Positions 25,581-38,965 of a stretch of DNA of 64,000 nucleotides are shown here, piece after piece. The notes under the pieces are model-generated. The model did no database searches. It was not told the DNA's origin and saw nothing but the letters and a program-made list of their open reading frames with translations. The DNA is from Acholoe squamosa (Eukaryota; Annelida; Polychaeta; Phyllodocida; Polynoidae). How positions within the stretch are numbered: position 1 is the first letter of the stretch; each line of letters begins with the position of its first letter. The position numbers and the translations under genes are program-made. Where the stretch lies: NCBI GenBank assembly GCA_949317995.1, contig OX439042.1, positions 13,185,174 to 13,249,173 of the forward strand. The letters run 5' to 3'.

Positions 25581-27364
25581 TACACTGGTTATCTGTAAGG
25601 CACCACATCTCATTATAAGCCAAGTAAACACAATGATATGATGAAAGGTGAATATGGGATCACATTGTCAAAATGGGATACCACAATCTCAATCTAACAA
25701 ATACACTATGAGGGACATTTCATAATATCATAAGATAATATGTAATAAGGGGAGCAGGTAGTAACGTGCATTGATTGTCACCTATCTCAACAACACAAAA
25801 ACATATAACACATTGCAAAACCCGTAATGTATAAAATTATGCATCCTCAACATTCAGTTGATTTTCACATGTGCTCAACAACAGTCGAGAGATAAGGTTT
25901 TAGGAAATACCTACTGCTATCACTAAAATGATACTACTTCAAATTGTTCAGTTCAAGTAGTCATGAAACTCAGTTATCATTGACTCTTAATTTACATTTA
26001 TGCTTGCAAAATTATAGTACTTCCATATTCATGCCCTTATTACTAATGCCAGATGAGCACTTAAAAGCTCCATCAACTTCTTTTCTCGAAACACGTAATG
26101 ATATTGCATTGCATCGGCTGATGGCATCTCTTTGAAATGAGTTTTCCCTATCCATTGAGACATGTAAAAATGTAAATTACACATGTTTTTTTCTCCATGG
26201 AGCCCATGCTTTACCCACGCCCTTTGAATTTCTTTTTGCACGGTTTCTACTTTTTTGTGTCATAATTTTTCTCCTTCATCAGAGCCTGCCCACTAATGCC
26301 TGCAACACCAACATGTTATGCAGATACGATTAATTTTTCTATTTTTATTTTCTGTGACGATTTGTCAGGAGGCAAGTTAAAAGGCCGGACTGTCCAGGGG
26401 GGATTAGTACCGATTCCGGCCACCAGGGGGACACCACTATGGCCTAAAAAGTCAAAATTAGTTATATACTACTTCTTTATATAGATTACAATAGTTAAAA
26501 AGGAAAATTCCCATTTTTGAGGAAAACTTTCCAAATTTGGAATATAAATAGAACATTTTGGGGCAGAAATGAGTGCTTTTGTTGATATTTGTTGCCATGG
26601 AAACATTATTTTTACTCAAAATTGAGGAATCAAAAAAGCTTATTTGTAGCCACACCCACAAGGATTGATGTGTTGAAAAAAATGGTAAAAGTCTGATTAT
26701 CGGATCAAATTTTATGAGATAAAGAATGTGGAGAATGGGACAATTTCCCTAATTTTCAGAATTATGCTTAATATATTAATTATACATATCATCTGAGATA
26801 TCTCATGAAACGTACAAGTTCGACCTTATTTGGGATTTAGATAGGTCAGTAACCATCTAAGTTCATAGAGCGGTAACTCTAAAACTAGGAGAGATATTTT
26901 CTTATGCAATACAGCATTAGAAAGTATATGGCCTGAATTTGAAAATTGACTTTTTCTCTGGGAGATCCTTATTGCTTGGCTGTACGCATTTGTTCTCACT
27001 GCTTGTTTATCTCTCTGAATAACTTGATACCAGTTAAGCACTTTGTGTAGAGCTTAACCTTCCAAAAGAATACCATTTGCATCATGTAAGGTGCTAGCAC
27101 CGTTGGTCAAGCAAATCTTTTGCTAATCCAACTGATCGTTTCTACACTTTTGTAATGTCATAAATTATCAGATCAGTGAGAAAACATTTTGAGCTAATTT
27201 TACATAAGTGACCAAATGAGGGTCATTTTCAGGCTTAAGTTTAGAACTTTATACTGAATTTAAAACTGTTTACTCGAGGTACTACCCTGCCCATGATATA
27301 TTCAAGGTGATATATTCCTACCTGAAAGGGAATCCAGTTTTAGCTGGTACAAGAAGGTTCTGTA
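25581..27364. other. Gene-free AT-rich stretch
   Basis: No exon, RNA gene or clear repeat is seen. Confidence 0.5.
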
Positions 27365-27775
27365 GAAGATACATACATCATGTGCACCTTCCTCCATGTG
27401 GAGTCCATACAGGGTCTTTGAACCTGTAGTCTCTGGTCTCCGGAGGCTGTTGCACATAGGCTAAAGTGTGTACCCTCTCACCTTAAATAGTCACACTCTA
27501 CTTCACCATTCAACTTGTACTCACCACATTAGACTGAAAAGCCACCTGCCTTATTTAAAAGTACTGTGTATTTCCCAAGCATGTATCTTACTGTGTGACT
27601 CTCTTTTTAGTGTTCTTGTCTTTAGTAACTATCATCTTCATTGAAAGATACTTATACCTGGCTGACATGAGCACCTCTGTGCAACACGAAAAAAAAGGTA
27701 GGACTGAAAAAAAGTAATCACTCCAGGTGAGGCACTTCTGATGCAAAACTACCTTTTCCCCTCTGTACTGTGAGT
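27365..27775 (+). repeat. Dispersed repeat, copy 2
   Basis: Partner of 600-925. Its left part (GATACATACATCATGTG, CCTCCATGTGGAG) also matches 32485-32560, so a third partial copy exists there. Confidence 0.65.
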
Positions 27776-28558
27776 ACCTATTGAGAGACTATAAAGTGTT
27801 TCTTACAAAGTGAGACCCTAAGGTTTTACTAAGAATGATTGAAGATTTATGAATAGTTGAAGATTTTGCATTTTGATTTCCATATGTAAACACTCTAGAG
27901 GGTACTTAATGTGTACAAGGAAATTTAACTAATGTTCTGAAATTAATACCAACAAATTGCAGGAAGTATAAAATACTAGAAGTGCAACAAACATCAGAGG
28001 TTTAGAGTGTAACTGCACCATCCCCCCATCTACATGTGTTAAGTGAGGATGGACGGTGGGACATACAGCATTAGCAATATTCTCTTCAGATTTGATATCA
28101 GGATTTGCGCACATCAGGCGGCTTCTAGGTTCTGTGTTTGTAGGCATCGTGCCATACGTTATACACTAAGTCGTAGGTGTGCCAAGGACGCCGGACCTCC
28201 CAAGATTTTAATTTATACCAAAAGTACATAGTGCATCGGAAGTCCTCATGTAATGAGCAGCAAAATGCAAAGTTTTCCACCGCGGATGCAGTGCCTGGCC
28301 AAAGGTCGTGAGGAAGAATCACTATTGTGAATTAAGGTTTTATAATCAAATTGTGCAAACCAGCAATGGAATAAAAGTATAAATTCTCGTGAATATTCTC
28401 AGCTGTGGTTTCTTATACTTTGTCTGAACACTGTCTAGGGGCTGATTCATTATCGCTAATTGCAAAAATAGACCCCAAATCGTCAGGAGGTTCACTCTGT
28501 GCCATTACATATGGACCCATCTAACCCTGATGCAGGAGTGTATCATAGTCAGCATGGT

Positions 28559-28606
28559 GCACCAATGAAGTGCTGGCAATTATTCTCGCCAGCACTTCAT
28601 TGGCGC
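28559..28606. repeat. CATCATGC-family hairpin
   Basis: GCACCAATGAAGTGCTGGC pairs with GCCAGCACTTCATTGGCGC around a 10-base loop. The wider family repeat (28500-28740) also has GCATGATGC/TGCATTA words. Confidence 0.85.
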
Positions 28607-29219
28607 ATCGTGCTAACCCTCTAACCAGGTAGGGCCAGCATGATTTATGAATGTAGCCCTGGTGAGTTACTCACTAGGGCATGCTACTGCATCATGATGA
28701 CCAATGTTCATGATGCATTACTGCATTAGCCGCCCTTGAAGGTTTAAGTGCTTAGACTGCTACATCTCATTCACCAAAATACATGCACACTATTACGCAG
28801 AGAACAATCTAATGGTAAGTATTTATTTTGGTGGAAATAAAGCCCCAGGCAGGTAGCCCAAGGCCACTGAAAAAAAACGCCATTTTGTATGAGGCTAGGA
28901 ACGAGGATATTGTAAGGAATGAATATTTCGTCCACTATAGGCCTTTTGCATATTTTTAAATTCCATCTCTCCATTCTACTCCTACACCTATTCTTCAACT
29001 TTTTTAAGAACCCCATTACTGTAACATAACTTGAGTATAGAAATGGGAAATCATGACAAGGTCTTTATTCCCCTATCTTGTTCCCTTAATAGAGAACATA
29101 ACGCTTCAATTCAGACATCTCTATTGTCAAGAGTACTTTCCCCTTCCAATTAGTACCACACACCCTGGTCTTTAAAACCATTTAGGAGTCGCTTATGTAT
29201 AAATTCATCATACCTATTG

Positions 29220-29425
29220 GTCTTCTAGATGCATGAATCCACCTCTGGTGAGTAACTCACCAGGAATACATTCATGCATACCGTATGGGGTTGATACAGT
29301 TTCAGAGGGTTGGCATGATGATGCAATGAAATGCTGGTGAGCAGACTTGTCAGCACTTCATTGGTGCATCATGACAACCAAGAGGCATGATGCACTCCTG
29401 CATCAGATGCTCTTTAAAGGTTATG
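29220..29425. repeat. CATCATGC-family repeat with hairpin
   Basis: The hairpin at 29309-29379 has arms GGTTGGCATGATGATGC and GCATCATGACAACC. The TGAGTAACTCACCAGG block before it is shared with 28660 and 35395. Confidence 0.8.
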
Positions 29426-30187
29426 GTGGGCACAATATATAAGAGCTATATCGTCCCCATTTTAATGAATAGAGGGAAACCAGCCCACTGCTGCCCATCT
29501 ATTCTTGCTGCCCATCTATTCTTGCCACCCACCTAATCCCACAGCCAGACTAATTACATGTTTATTGAAGGAAATAGCTTTTTTATTGAACCTCCACTTG
29601 GCCCTGACTAATTACAATGATTGGGTGGTACCATTAGGGGCTAAAGACAAGGGAAGATCTAAAACAAAAAGGAAGCAATTGGTTAGTAATGAAGTATAGC
29701 TAGAGTGCCTTTATATGTCTACTCATACAGAATGATGTAATAAAGTCAGACCTCCTTCTAACGCTGAGATCCAATGATCCAATATTCAATATTCCAAATA
29801 CCTAGCACACCCCGCACACCTATAGAGTTCTGGCCCAAACATCATGATATGCTACCCTGTGTATTCTCAGTTCAAAGAGATATGTGTATACTAGCTAGGA
29901 TCCCCACGGGGATCCCCCGCCACGGACCCCCATGGACAGACACCCTTTGTGCTATAGGGGCTGGGGAGACTGTAAATTGCAATGTATCAAATGAAAGGCC
30001 TTGGTGTCCTCCTTTTTGGTCCAGGAAGAATCATCATCCTAGCTTTTAAGTTATGTCTTACAAGTAATGTATTATGGTAGTAAACTCTTATCTTCTAGTG
30101 AAAAAATGTATGTGAAATAATTGTGTTTAGTTTTACATATCCAAGGCATATTGTAGTGAATAAAGACCCAGTGACAATGCTTATGAG

Positions 30188-30319
30188 TACCATAAATACT
30201 CGCGTATGTAGGACGCCCCTCCCATATAGGATGCACCCTGAGTTGGGCAAAATCCTAAAGGACGCAGAAGGTATAATTTTGGTGTATAAGCCGCGTCTTA
30301 TGCGCAATGATTTCCGGTA
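30188..30319. mobile_element. Short MITE with TATAAG/GACGC ends
   Basis: The left end TACCATAAATACTCGCG and right end ATGATTTCCGGTA are diverged inverted repeats, with GGACGC and GCGTCTTATGCG inside. A related sequence with GTATAAGCCGCACC lies near 24090-24210. Confidence 0.55.
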
Positions 30320-31365
30320 ATTTCAACACCCCCTTGAATGGCACTTACTTTAACCCAGCACCTGATCACAGTGATATGCTAGTGCATATAATCAGCAGTG
30401 CCTTACTGACGCATCATGTTTATATTAAGTTGAAAACAAGCCTTAAGTTCACTAGCCTATATGCTAGCACCAGGTGGTCCTTATCTAGACTCATTACCTG
30501 CTGAACTCACTAATCTTATGGATACCCTTTAATACTTCAGAGTCATGCTTAGTTTGTTTTGTATTTTTGAGAATGTAGGTTTTGTTAATCATATTTGTGA
30601 TCTTATTTGCTCAGCCTGAGGTCTTTATCCTGTTCTGCTGCTCTCTAGTGTAGCTTTAGAAACATATAATAATTACGTTGGTATTCTCTTGGGTATCTAA
30701 TATATTCCTACTTCGTCAATTCTGTGTTTGTGTCTCCAAACCCAGGACATAATGTCCTGAATATGTATATGAACAAAAATCTGCAGTTCACCTTTAGTAA
30801 TGCTTCACTTTAAACTTCTTGCTCACTTTTTAATGTAATTTACCTTGACCTGTGCTTTGCAGAGGGGCATATTCCCCTTGCCTGTTTTGACTGTAGAGAT
30901 GCCTGGCCTGGCTTTTACTCTATTTATGGATGTTTTTCTATGATTTATGCCTTTATCAGTGTCACGTCAGAATGCTGAATTAATACCCCTCCTTGGAAAA
31001 CTGGAAGGCATTTCTCAAGATGGTATGATTAGACCCCTTCAAATCGTAGTGGGATTCCTTACTCTAATGCCATTACAGACCCGCATCTAGTAGTCACTAA
31101 TGATTGCACTGGTATTCCTGCCCCACCAAACTCTATGTTATTACCGAATTGAGAGTGGTCGTAACACATAGCATACGATCACTCACTCTTATTTTGTGGG
31201 TTTCAGATCATAGTGGCTGTGTCCAGTGGTACCATGTTCACGAATACCACATTGCAGTTACAAATGGACATAAAGTGGGGTGTATCCACTCAAGGTCACA
31301 GCTGCTCTGAAAGTCTGTCACCTATAATTGTGTATCCAAAACATATCCCAGGAGGTTAATTTAAA

Positions 31366-31424
31366 ACATCCTACCATCAGATGGTAGGAATTCCCAGCCC
31401 TACTGATATCTGATGGTAGGATGT
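31366..31424. repeat. Inverted repeat
   Basis: ACATCCTACCATCAGAT pairs perfectly with ATCTGATGGTAGGATGT across a 25-base spacer that itself contains GGTAGG and CTACTG. Confidence 0.9.
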
Positions 31425-33954
31425 GACTGGCATGCATTGACACAGGCAGCACTATTGATTTTACTGATGGTAGGCTGAACCCTGCATACACTATCACAAG
31501 CAGAACACACTGTGCACAGTGGCAAGAGGGCCAAAATAAATCAATAGCTGTGGAAAGACTCCCTCTCACAAAAACAAACAATCATTCCGCTTCATCCTAT
31601 TAGCTATTTATATTGTGTACTCACTGCCCCCCAGGGAGGGAGAATGGATCACTTGATAGGGCATGTCACGCTTTTGTGGCTTTTGGGGAGAGGAGTCAAA
31701 TAATACATACAGCTAGTACTTTAGGAATCCACTATCAATTTCATTCACTGCCTCAACCCTTGGTGGCAGGTTTGGGAAATCAATAGTGAATAATCAGCTG
31801 TGCCTGACTGGGCTATGACTAGTAAACCAGATAGGGTAGAATGACTAGGTCTTATAAATTCAACAGGATTTGTAAATACTACCATCTTTGGGGGACTGAT
31901 GGTAATTAACCTGCAGGTAGTTCTGCCACTGCATGCGAGTATCACTGTGCAGGTAAATGGTACTGTGTGCTATGTATGTGCTCAGGGCTGGTCTGTAGTA
32001 GTTTTATTACACAACAGTCTGACTTGTATATGAACTTACAAGTAATTTCAAGGGAGGTACAACTTAAAGCTGGGATCTATTAAAGCTGTTCTTCAGAACT
32101 AGAACAACAATATGATATTTAGCTAGATAAAGAAAAAGGTCTTTCAGTAGTTTAACCGAGAGTGCGCCTATTGTATCAGAAGATAATAAAAGACCTAAGA
32201 CAATGCATTATAGTACATAAGTATTTTTTGGTTGAATTAGTCATGGCTCTTCCAATGACTACCTTTTTATATTGGCCCATCATGGTACAGAGAATGTCTA
32301 CTAGACATGAGAAGTTTAGAGAAAATTATGAAAAATGGGGGTTTCTCCAATAAGCAGCCAAAGTTTTGAATTCCCCATCTTCAGACCACAATAAATCTGA
32401 AACTAGCTGAATAAACCATGTTTTTTATTGCTTTATCTATCTCATAAAAATGAAATGGTTGTGGTGTACATGTATGTGAAGGAGGGGGATACATACATTA
32501 TGTGAACCTGCCTCCATGTGGAGCCCATACAGCATACAAGAATCTTTGAACCTGCAGCACTAACCCCCACACTGTGAGCACCCACTGACACGTCAAGGAG
32601 CCATACTTTAGCAATGAGATAATGATATATGAGATTGAACTACTTTTAAGACCCCCCCCCCTCAAATAAAACACTTACCATAATTGCCAAATCTAGTGCA
32701 CAGTGTGATTGAAAACATTTTGAAATCCACTTCCAGTAGTTAGGTGTTTTTTTTCCGGTCCTTTATATGTAAAGAAGGGGTTGTGCACTTATAAGGGTAG
32801 GCCTATTTGCGCTAATTACAACGAATACGGTTTACATTTTCCTCACCAATCATTCATCAATGATGTCTCTAGGTTTACAAAATAGATGGCGAAATATCCA
32901 GCCAGTTAGTGGTGGATGCCCGATGCATTTCCCCACAATTCCAGCAAAATTTACCTTCTTATATTTTACCAGAAGTGGGCAGAAATACACCGGAAAGATG
33001 ACCGATTTGCTCCCGATTCAAAACCGGGAATAAATTGTTTTCAGTGGAATATCCACTTTATGCAATGCTGACCACTTGGCATGATGCGCTCCTCCATTAT
33101 TAGCGGCTTTTAAACAGTAAAGCAGAATATCATCAAGATGTAAAGTAGCAAGTTAACCAGATGACAGGTCAATGGCCAGATGACAGGTGTACCTCCAACT
33201 AAAGGTGAAATCCATGTTGGCCATGACAAAATGACTTGCAATTCGCTTATTTACCATGTACAGCGAACCTTATATGTCACTAAAAGATCCTACTCATTAT
33301 TCCCTGCTCTACACTACCCCTAGCTTAACCCACATTTTCAGATTGGTTTTGAGTGAAGCCTGATTCACACACCAGCTCATCTACCTGTGGTAATTAATCA
33401 CTCTAATTCCACCTGACATGTTATCAGTAGACTCCATAGTGTACCTGAAGGGGGCCTGGAAGCCATTTCTAAAGATGATATGACTGAACACAGCCACTAT
33501 GATCTGAAATCGTCGACATAAGAGTGGGCAATCATAAGTAATCTGGTAATGCCCTACGACTGCTCTGTATGATCAGCACTTGATGTGTAGTAATAACATT
33601 GAGTTTGGTAGGGCAGTCGTAGTGCTGCAGGTACTATATGACCCAAGAACGACCCAAAGGTGAGCAGTTGTATAGCCTGTTAGAAATGGCCCCCAGAAGG
33701 GGACCTGCTTACTTGAGACAATGTGTGGGAGCAGGCAATAGGCAATAAGGATAACCCACAGTAGGAGGAAGGGGCCATTCACCGGGTTGTTGTTGTAGTG
33801 TTTCAGGCCTATCCTCCAAGGTATATCTGGAGGTAAAATCTTATCACTTTAGTAATGTTCTTTATTTTGAAACTCTCGCATATAAGGCACAACTTCATCT
33901 TTTGCTGATCATATACGGTACAGTAAGGTCCATTCTCATAGGAGAGAAGCTCTC

Positions 33955-34360
33955 CCAATAGGGCAGGCAAACATAATAACCACCTAGGTCATAGCTAGGC
34001 TAGGCGAGCGGTTCGCCCATCTAGGTAATAGGGCAGGCGAGCAGTTCACCCCTCTAGGCAATAGGGCAGGCGAGCAGCTCACCCCTCTAGGCAATAGGGC
34101 AGGCGAGCAGCTCTCTTATCCAGGTGATAGGGCAGGCGAGCAGCTCTCTTATCTAGGTAAAAGGGCAGGCAGCTAGCCCACACATCTCGATAGTAGGGCA
34201 GATGAGCAGCTCACCCATATAGGTAAGTAGGCGAGCAGCTCATTTATGTAAGTAATAGGCCAAGTGAGCAGCTTACCCATGAAGGTAAGCAGGCGAGCAG
34301 CTCACCCATCTAGGTAATAGGGCAGGCTAGCAGCTCTCTTATCCAGGTGATAGGGCTTGA
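33955..34360 (+). repeat. 33-bp minisatellite
   Basis: About twelve imperfect units of GGGCAGGCGAGCAGCTCACC plus CATCTAGGTAATA. The middle units (34030-34130) are the most regular. It is locally GC-richer than its surroundings. No long frame is kept. Confidence 0.9.
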
Positions 34361-35274
34361 CATATGTTTATAGGGTTTTTGTGTATGATACCAATCATCC
34401 ATGCCATTTATGGCTAATGTTACTTTGCAGAATTTTTATTGTCATATCCTGATAGTCTCTAATAAGGGATGACATATGAATGATCCATAGCGCAAGACCT
34501 CATATCAGTTGGCAGTAAAGGATGATGTTTATTCCAGCATATTGTACAGAGTCTTAGGTGGTGATGTGTATACAGTCATGGCGCATGCTGGTCTGTGAGT
34601 CTACAGGACTCGGCGTGTATAACCTGGGTGCTCAGGGCGACCCTAGTGGTGGCGTGTGTAACTAGCATGTGATACAAGTGGTAACATGCGGCAGTACTAC
34701 ATGTGGTACACTATAATAGTGGTTTATAACGATGAATGATATGTAATAATATGATATGGCTATAGTTAAGGAATCGGGTATATAACATGTGACAGGACCT
34801 GCGAAAACAGCCCTTAGCGCAGGGTGCATTAAGCTCCCTAATCCCAGTACATATCAATAGTTCACAATATACACTTTGACCGTCCTAAGATATAAAAAGG
34901 AGTTTGTTGACGCCCAATTATATTTACTTGGACTAAAAACCTTGGTGAACTTTTGATAGTAAAAAGATAAAGAGATAAGCTAATAATCACTTAATCGAAG
35001 AAAGCAGATGGGGAAAAATCACTAAATTAAGGTCAAATCCGTAGGGTAGACAGATAATATGCGTTCGTCAAAGAGAGAAACAATCATAATAGAAATAAAG
35101 AAACAACTACAACTTGAGTGCAGTTCTCAAAATATGCTGTGTTTCTCGTTAAGTTTCGTCTGGGTTATGAATAGATGATACGGTAGATGATAGAGAGGCA
35201 GCGAGGTGTGTAATATGGACATGGGCAGGGCGTTATGCTACATGATTACATTCTTATTCTAACCTTTATAAGGT
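34361..35274. other. Gene-free stretch
   Basis: Plain sequence, slightly richer in CG than the AT-rich parts. No exon or repeat is recognised. Confidence 0.45.
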
Positions 35275-35565
35275 CGCATGATGCCCCCAGGTTCATGTTC
35301 CCTAGACGGCATGAATCACTAGTGCCGGTGAGCAGACTCGCGACTGCACTGGTGCATCATACCTGTGGTCCTCATGATGCAAAAATGCAGCTCTGGTGAG
35401 TGACTCGTCAGGGCTGCATTCATGCATCGTGCAGATCCTATGTGGTTGATACACCCCCTGTAGCAGTGGCATGATGCACTTATATAGTGATGTTGACTTC
35501 ATTGGTCTATTCCACCTACTCATGGACATGATGCTCATCTGCATCAGCAGCCCTCAAATGGTTAA
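35275..35565. repeat. CATCATGC-family repeat
   Basis: Contains GGCATGAATCACTAG, TGGTGCATCATACC, ATGATGCAAAAATGC and TGAGTGACTCGTCAGG in the same order as other members. Smaller pieces lie at 36530-36570 and 36865-36945. Confidence 0.7.
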
Positions 35566-36060
35566 ATAGCAGGGGGTTTGAGGAGTTAGAGGGGGTAAGT
35601 GAGGGGGGTCAGGACCACACTTTGATCCATGGGTGCAGGTCAGAGAGGAGACCCCTGCAGAGACCGTAGCTACTGTAATCTGTAGACATATGAAGATGGA
35701 GATTACAAGTTCCCCCTTTGAAATACCTTCTTGTTTGTTCGATGTTAAGAATATACCATTAACATTTGATATCAAGTTCCTTTTTCTTTAAACGGCAGGA
35801 ACGTTTGTTGATATACTTCCGGTATTCAATAAGATGTTAAATATCAAATGCAATTCTGAAATTTGGAGTAGTCATATCATTTGACTAGATGAAATACATC
35901 ACTTAACCACTTGATTATCTTATAGCACACTCTAAGAAATAACTGTTGAATCTGCCAGGGTTCCACGAGAAACTTAACAATAAACTACCATAATTTCATA
36001 GCATTGAAAAAGTGTAGATTCAACAATGAAGCAGTACAGTAAAAGCTATGGTACAATATA

Positions 36061-36440
36061 AGAAAAATGTGGCAAGGACCACGGATAGGAGTTGCCACTC
36101 TGCGGCCGACGTGTGACGTCTTGGCCGACGTATGACCTCACAAATTGCGTCACAAAGTGACCGTGACATCACTGACAAACCGATATCATAATGAAGTTGC
36201 TACGGTAGCAACTAGCTGCGCTCCCGGCCGCTACATGGCAAGCAACTCCAAACAAGAAAAATGTGGCAAGGACCATGGATAGGAGTTGCCACTCTGCGGC
36301 CGACGTGTGACATCACGGCCGACATATGACGTCACAAATTGCGTCACAAGGTGACCGTGACGTCACTGACAAACCGAAAACATAATGAAGTTGCTACGGT
36401 CGCTGCGCTCCCAGCCGCTGCGCGGCAAGCAACTCCGAAT
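36061..36440 (+). repeat. GC-rich tandem duplication with CRE-like sites
   Basis: Two copies of about 190 bp (36061-36251 and 36255-36440), more than 90% alike, each starting AGAAAAATGTGGCAAGGACC. Each holds several TGACGTC/TGACGTCA-type boxes, for example 36114-36120, 36327-36334 and 36358-36365. These resemble CREB/ATF sites. Copy 1 also has the palindrome GTTGCTACGGTAGCAAC. Confidence 0.85.
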
Positions 36441-37040
36441 AATGATGGATCTCTGTGTTAACTTCGGGACAAGGGTTTCACCATTATTTCTTACAGTGTG
36501 GGCAATACATCATTGCGTCACACTTTATTGGTTCTTATGATGCATGAATGTAACCCTGTTGAGTCTGTAGTATGTACCTGTATGAAGCATGCCAATACTT
36601 TGGGTTTGGTATAGAAATAACACAGGTTGATGTGTGTGTGTGCGGTCCCCTTCCATCTCTGGATCTAGTGTGCTATTGTGCAATATTTGCGAGCCTGACA
36701 CAGTGTCTCTGTTGACTTTGCAGGAACTAGCAGCAGGCAAGATTTGAGGCATGACTTTGGTACCATCTTCACTAGGTTGAAGGATACCCACATAGGCCAC
36801 GGCCTTGACAGCTACCAATTTTCGGGCGTGAGGCTACCCGATAAAGTGCTATAGATATGTACCCCTGAGTGGTTGCCATGATGCAGGCTTGGCGAGTAGG
36901 CCAATGGGTGTGGTGCATTGTCATATAATCATCCCTCGAAGGGTTAAGTATCCTTCAGGAGACATTCAGTTCTGTATTATCTATGTTAACACCAACTCTT
37001 TGCCTCCTGTTCCACCTAAATATCTGCTCTGAGATATTGA

Positions 37041-37095
37041 CAAGGAATTATATACTCCAAGGAATTATATACTCCAAAAAATTATATACGCCAAG
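37041..37095 (+). repeat. 17-bp tandem repeat, three units
   Basis: GGAATTATATACTCCAA occurs twice exactly and a third time with changes. Confidence 0.85.
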
Positions 37096-37473
37096 CTAAA
37101 TGTAAAGCTACATTCTGTAGTTTCTGTGTTAAAACCGATTCCTTGCTTCCTGTTTAACCAGAATATCTGCTCTTCTTAAAATACACAATTTACAAGGAAT
37201 TATATACTTCCAGCTACAAGTAGGGGGTACATGTGCTGGAAATCATGCAGATATAGTGGGAATAAACATCAGCATCTGCTGAACAAGATTTCTGGGAGGC
37301 ACATTAAATAGAGGTAGGTGTGATACAATGTAGGTAGAGAGATATTAAGGAGGGGAATAAGTGATTTGTGTCAGGACCTATCCACACCTCATGGTGCTCC
37401 AACATACTGCTGGAACGCTAACAGAAGTATCAGCGAGAAACACTGTATTACAGCATGTGTAAAGTACATCTTG

Positions 37474-37766
37474 CACTGAAAACATGGAAGATCCGAAACT
37501 AGTCAGCGGTGACCACTTTAGGTCCTCAAGTTGACGATACCTAAAACTACAGCTTTAGGTAGTCAAAATACTGACAGTACAGAGTCATCATATTGACAGA
37601 GTCATCATATTGATGACTCAGGTCGTCAGGATGATGACTTTAAGTCGTCATCCTGACAACCTGAGTCAGGATTTTGACTACCTAAAGCTGTAGTTTTAGG
37701 TATCGTCAACTTGAGGACCTAAAGTGGTCACCACTGACTAGTTTCAGAACTTCTAGGTTTTCAGTG
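37474..37766. mobile_element. CACTG-ended foldback element, AGTCGTCA-word family, copy 2
   Basis: Same ends and internal words as the copy at 25203-25490, and again bordered by TG on both sides. The two copies differ mainly in the middle, where the number of GTCATC words varies. The central part can fold into one long hairpin. Confidence 0.85.
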
Positions 37767-38641
37767 TGTACACTTGGGGTTTGCTTCTAACTGCATCGAG
37801 AAGGGGACATTACCAGCTTTCATCTGATATGAAACACTATACATAAACCGCCCATAGAATTACTGAGATAGGGTTGTGGTTAAGCTCAAAGATCTATAAA
37901 TTTTACTAACAATATTTACCTTTCAATGTACATTTTTAACCTAGATTAACATTGAGTCATCCACATACCCGGTCATAAGAAAATATGAGTTTGCTGCTAA
38001 TCAACATATATATGGAGCATTGACATATGCATCAACCAGATGGTTGGTTCAGCATCGAATTGATTTTAAGGCTCTGGGGAAGGGTGTTTGCACTACATAT
38101 TTTCCAGCATCAAAGCAGACATGCAATGATGTGATTTGTGATGACATTTCAGAGAGCGTTCTACTATTTATATAAGATGGAGTGTAGGGTTTCTCTATTG
38201 GAAGGGGGCGGAGGTCGCTATATTTGATTTGCCAGCTTGGGAAATCAAAGTCTTATCCTTCACTACTCACCTAATGTAGAGTCAGGGTTGTAGACATTCT
38301 AAAAGGGGCAGGGTGGATATCATAACAGGGTACGCTGTAAAAGAAATGTCATCGAAATACTGACGGACTCCTAATCCCAAAGTTGCCAAAGATTCATCAT
38401 TATTATCACCGAGATTCCTTGTACTACTGTACTGCCACCTGGGGCTTCTTCCTAAAACAACACTGGTTCCCTGCAAAACAATTACGGTGGCACATCTTAG
38501 GAGAAGCATGACATATCTAGCCGACACTGGAAGCTCATGCCCTATATATACATGTGTAGATCTGACAGAGAAAGAAAGAAGTCAAAACATCTGTGATGAT
38601 AGAGAAATCCAAAGACTATGCAGAGGGTGACAAATTCGACA

Positions 38642-38965
38642 TTTAGTGGATCAACACAGTTAAAGGTACGCCAGTGGGGTGTTTCAGAAGCCAGACATGA
38701 TAATGGACATTAAATATCTGTTTCTAAAACTGTAAGATTCTAAACTTACAACTGCAACCATTATCATCTCTCGCCAGTCATATAGTTATAGACACAGTAA
38801 GATAATGGTAATGCTTTAGAAACACATGCAGTTATAAGCCTACAATCACTATTAAAACTGCTATAAAATCTCCTTATGACCGGTTGTAAACATTACCTGC
38901 TTCTGAAACACCCCACTGTGAGGGGGTGCGCCGGCTTACCTTTTACCGTACGTGTTGATCCATTA
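38642..38965. repeat. Outer inverted repeat interrupted by MITE
   Basis: Arms GGATCAACACAGTTAAAGG and CCTTTTACCGTACGTGTTGATCC pair with small gaps. All but about 60 bases of the interior is the nested MITE. Confidence 0.65.
38672..38918. mobile_element. MITE with AGTGGGGTGTTTCAG ends, copy 2
   Basis: Near-identical partner of 2130-2378 with an intact tip. It has landed in the loop of another inverted repeat, whose arms (GGATCAACAC and GTGTTGATCC) are at 38648-38671 and 38930-38960. Confidence 0.85.

Larger units (their letters stand above)
29426..33954. other. Gene-free stretch with scattered MITE remnants
   Basis: Apart from the short MITE at 30188, the inverted repeat at 31366 and the AAGGCATTTCTCAAGATGG remnants, I see nothing. 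The + frame at 32162-32353 contains YWPIMVQRMSTRHEKF but has no support from splice sites. Confidence 0.45.
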
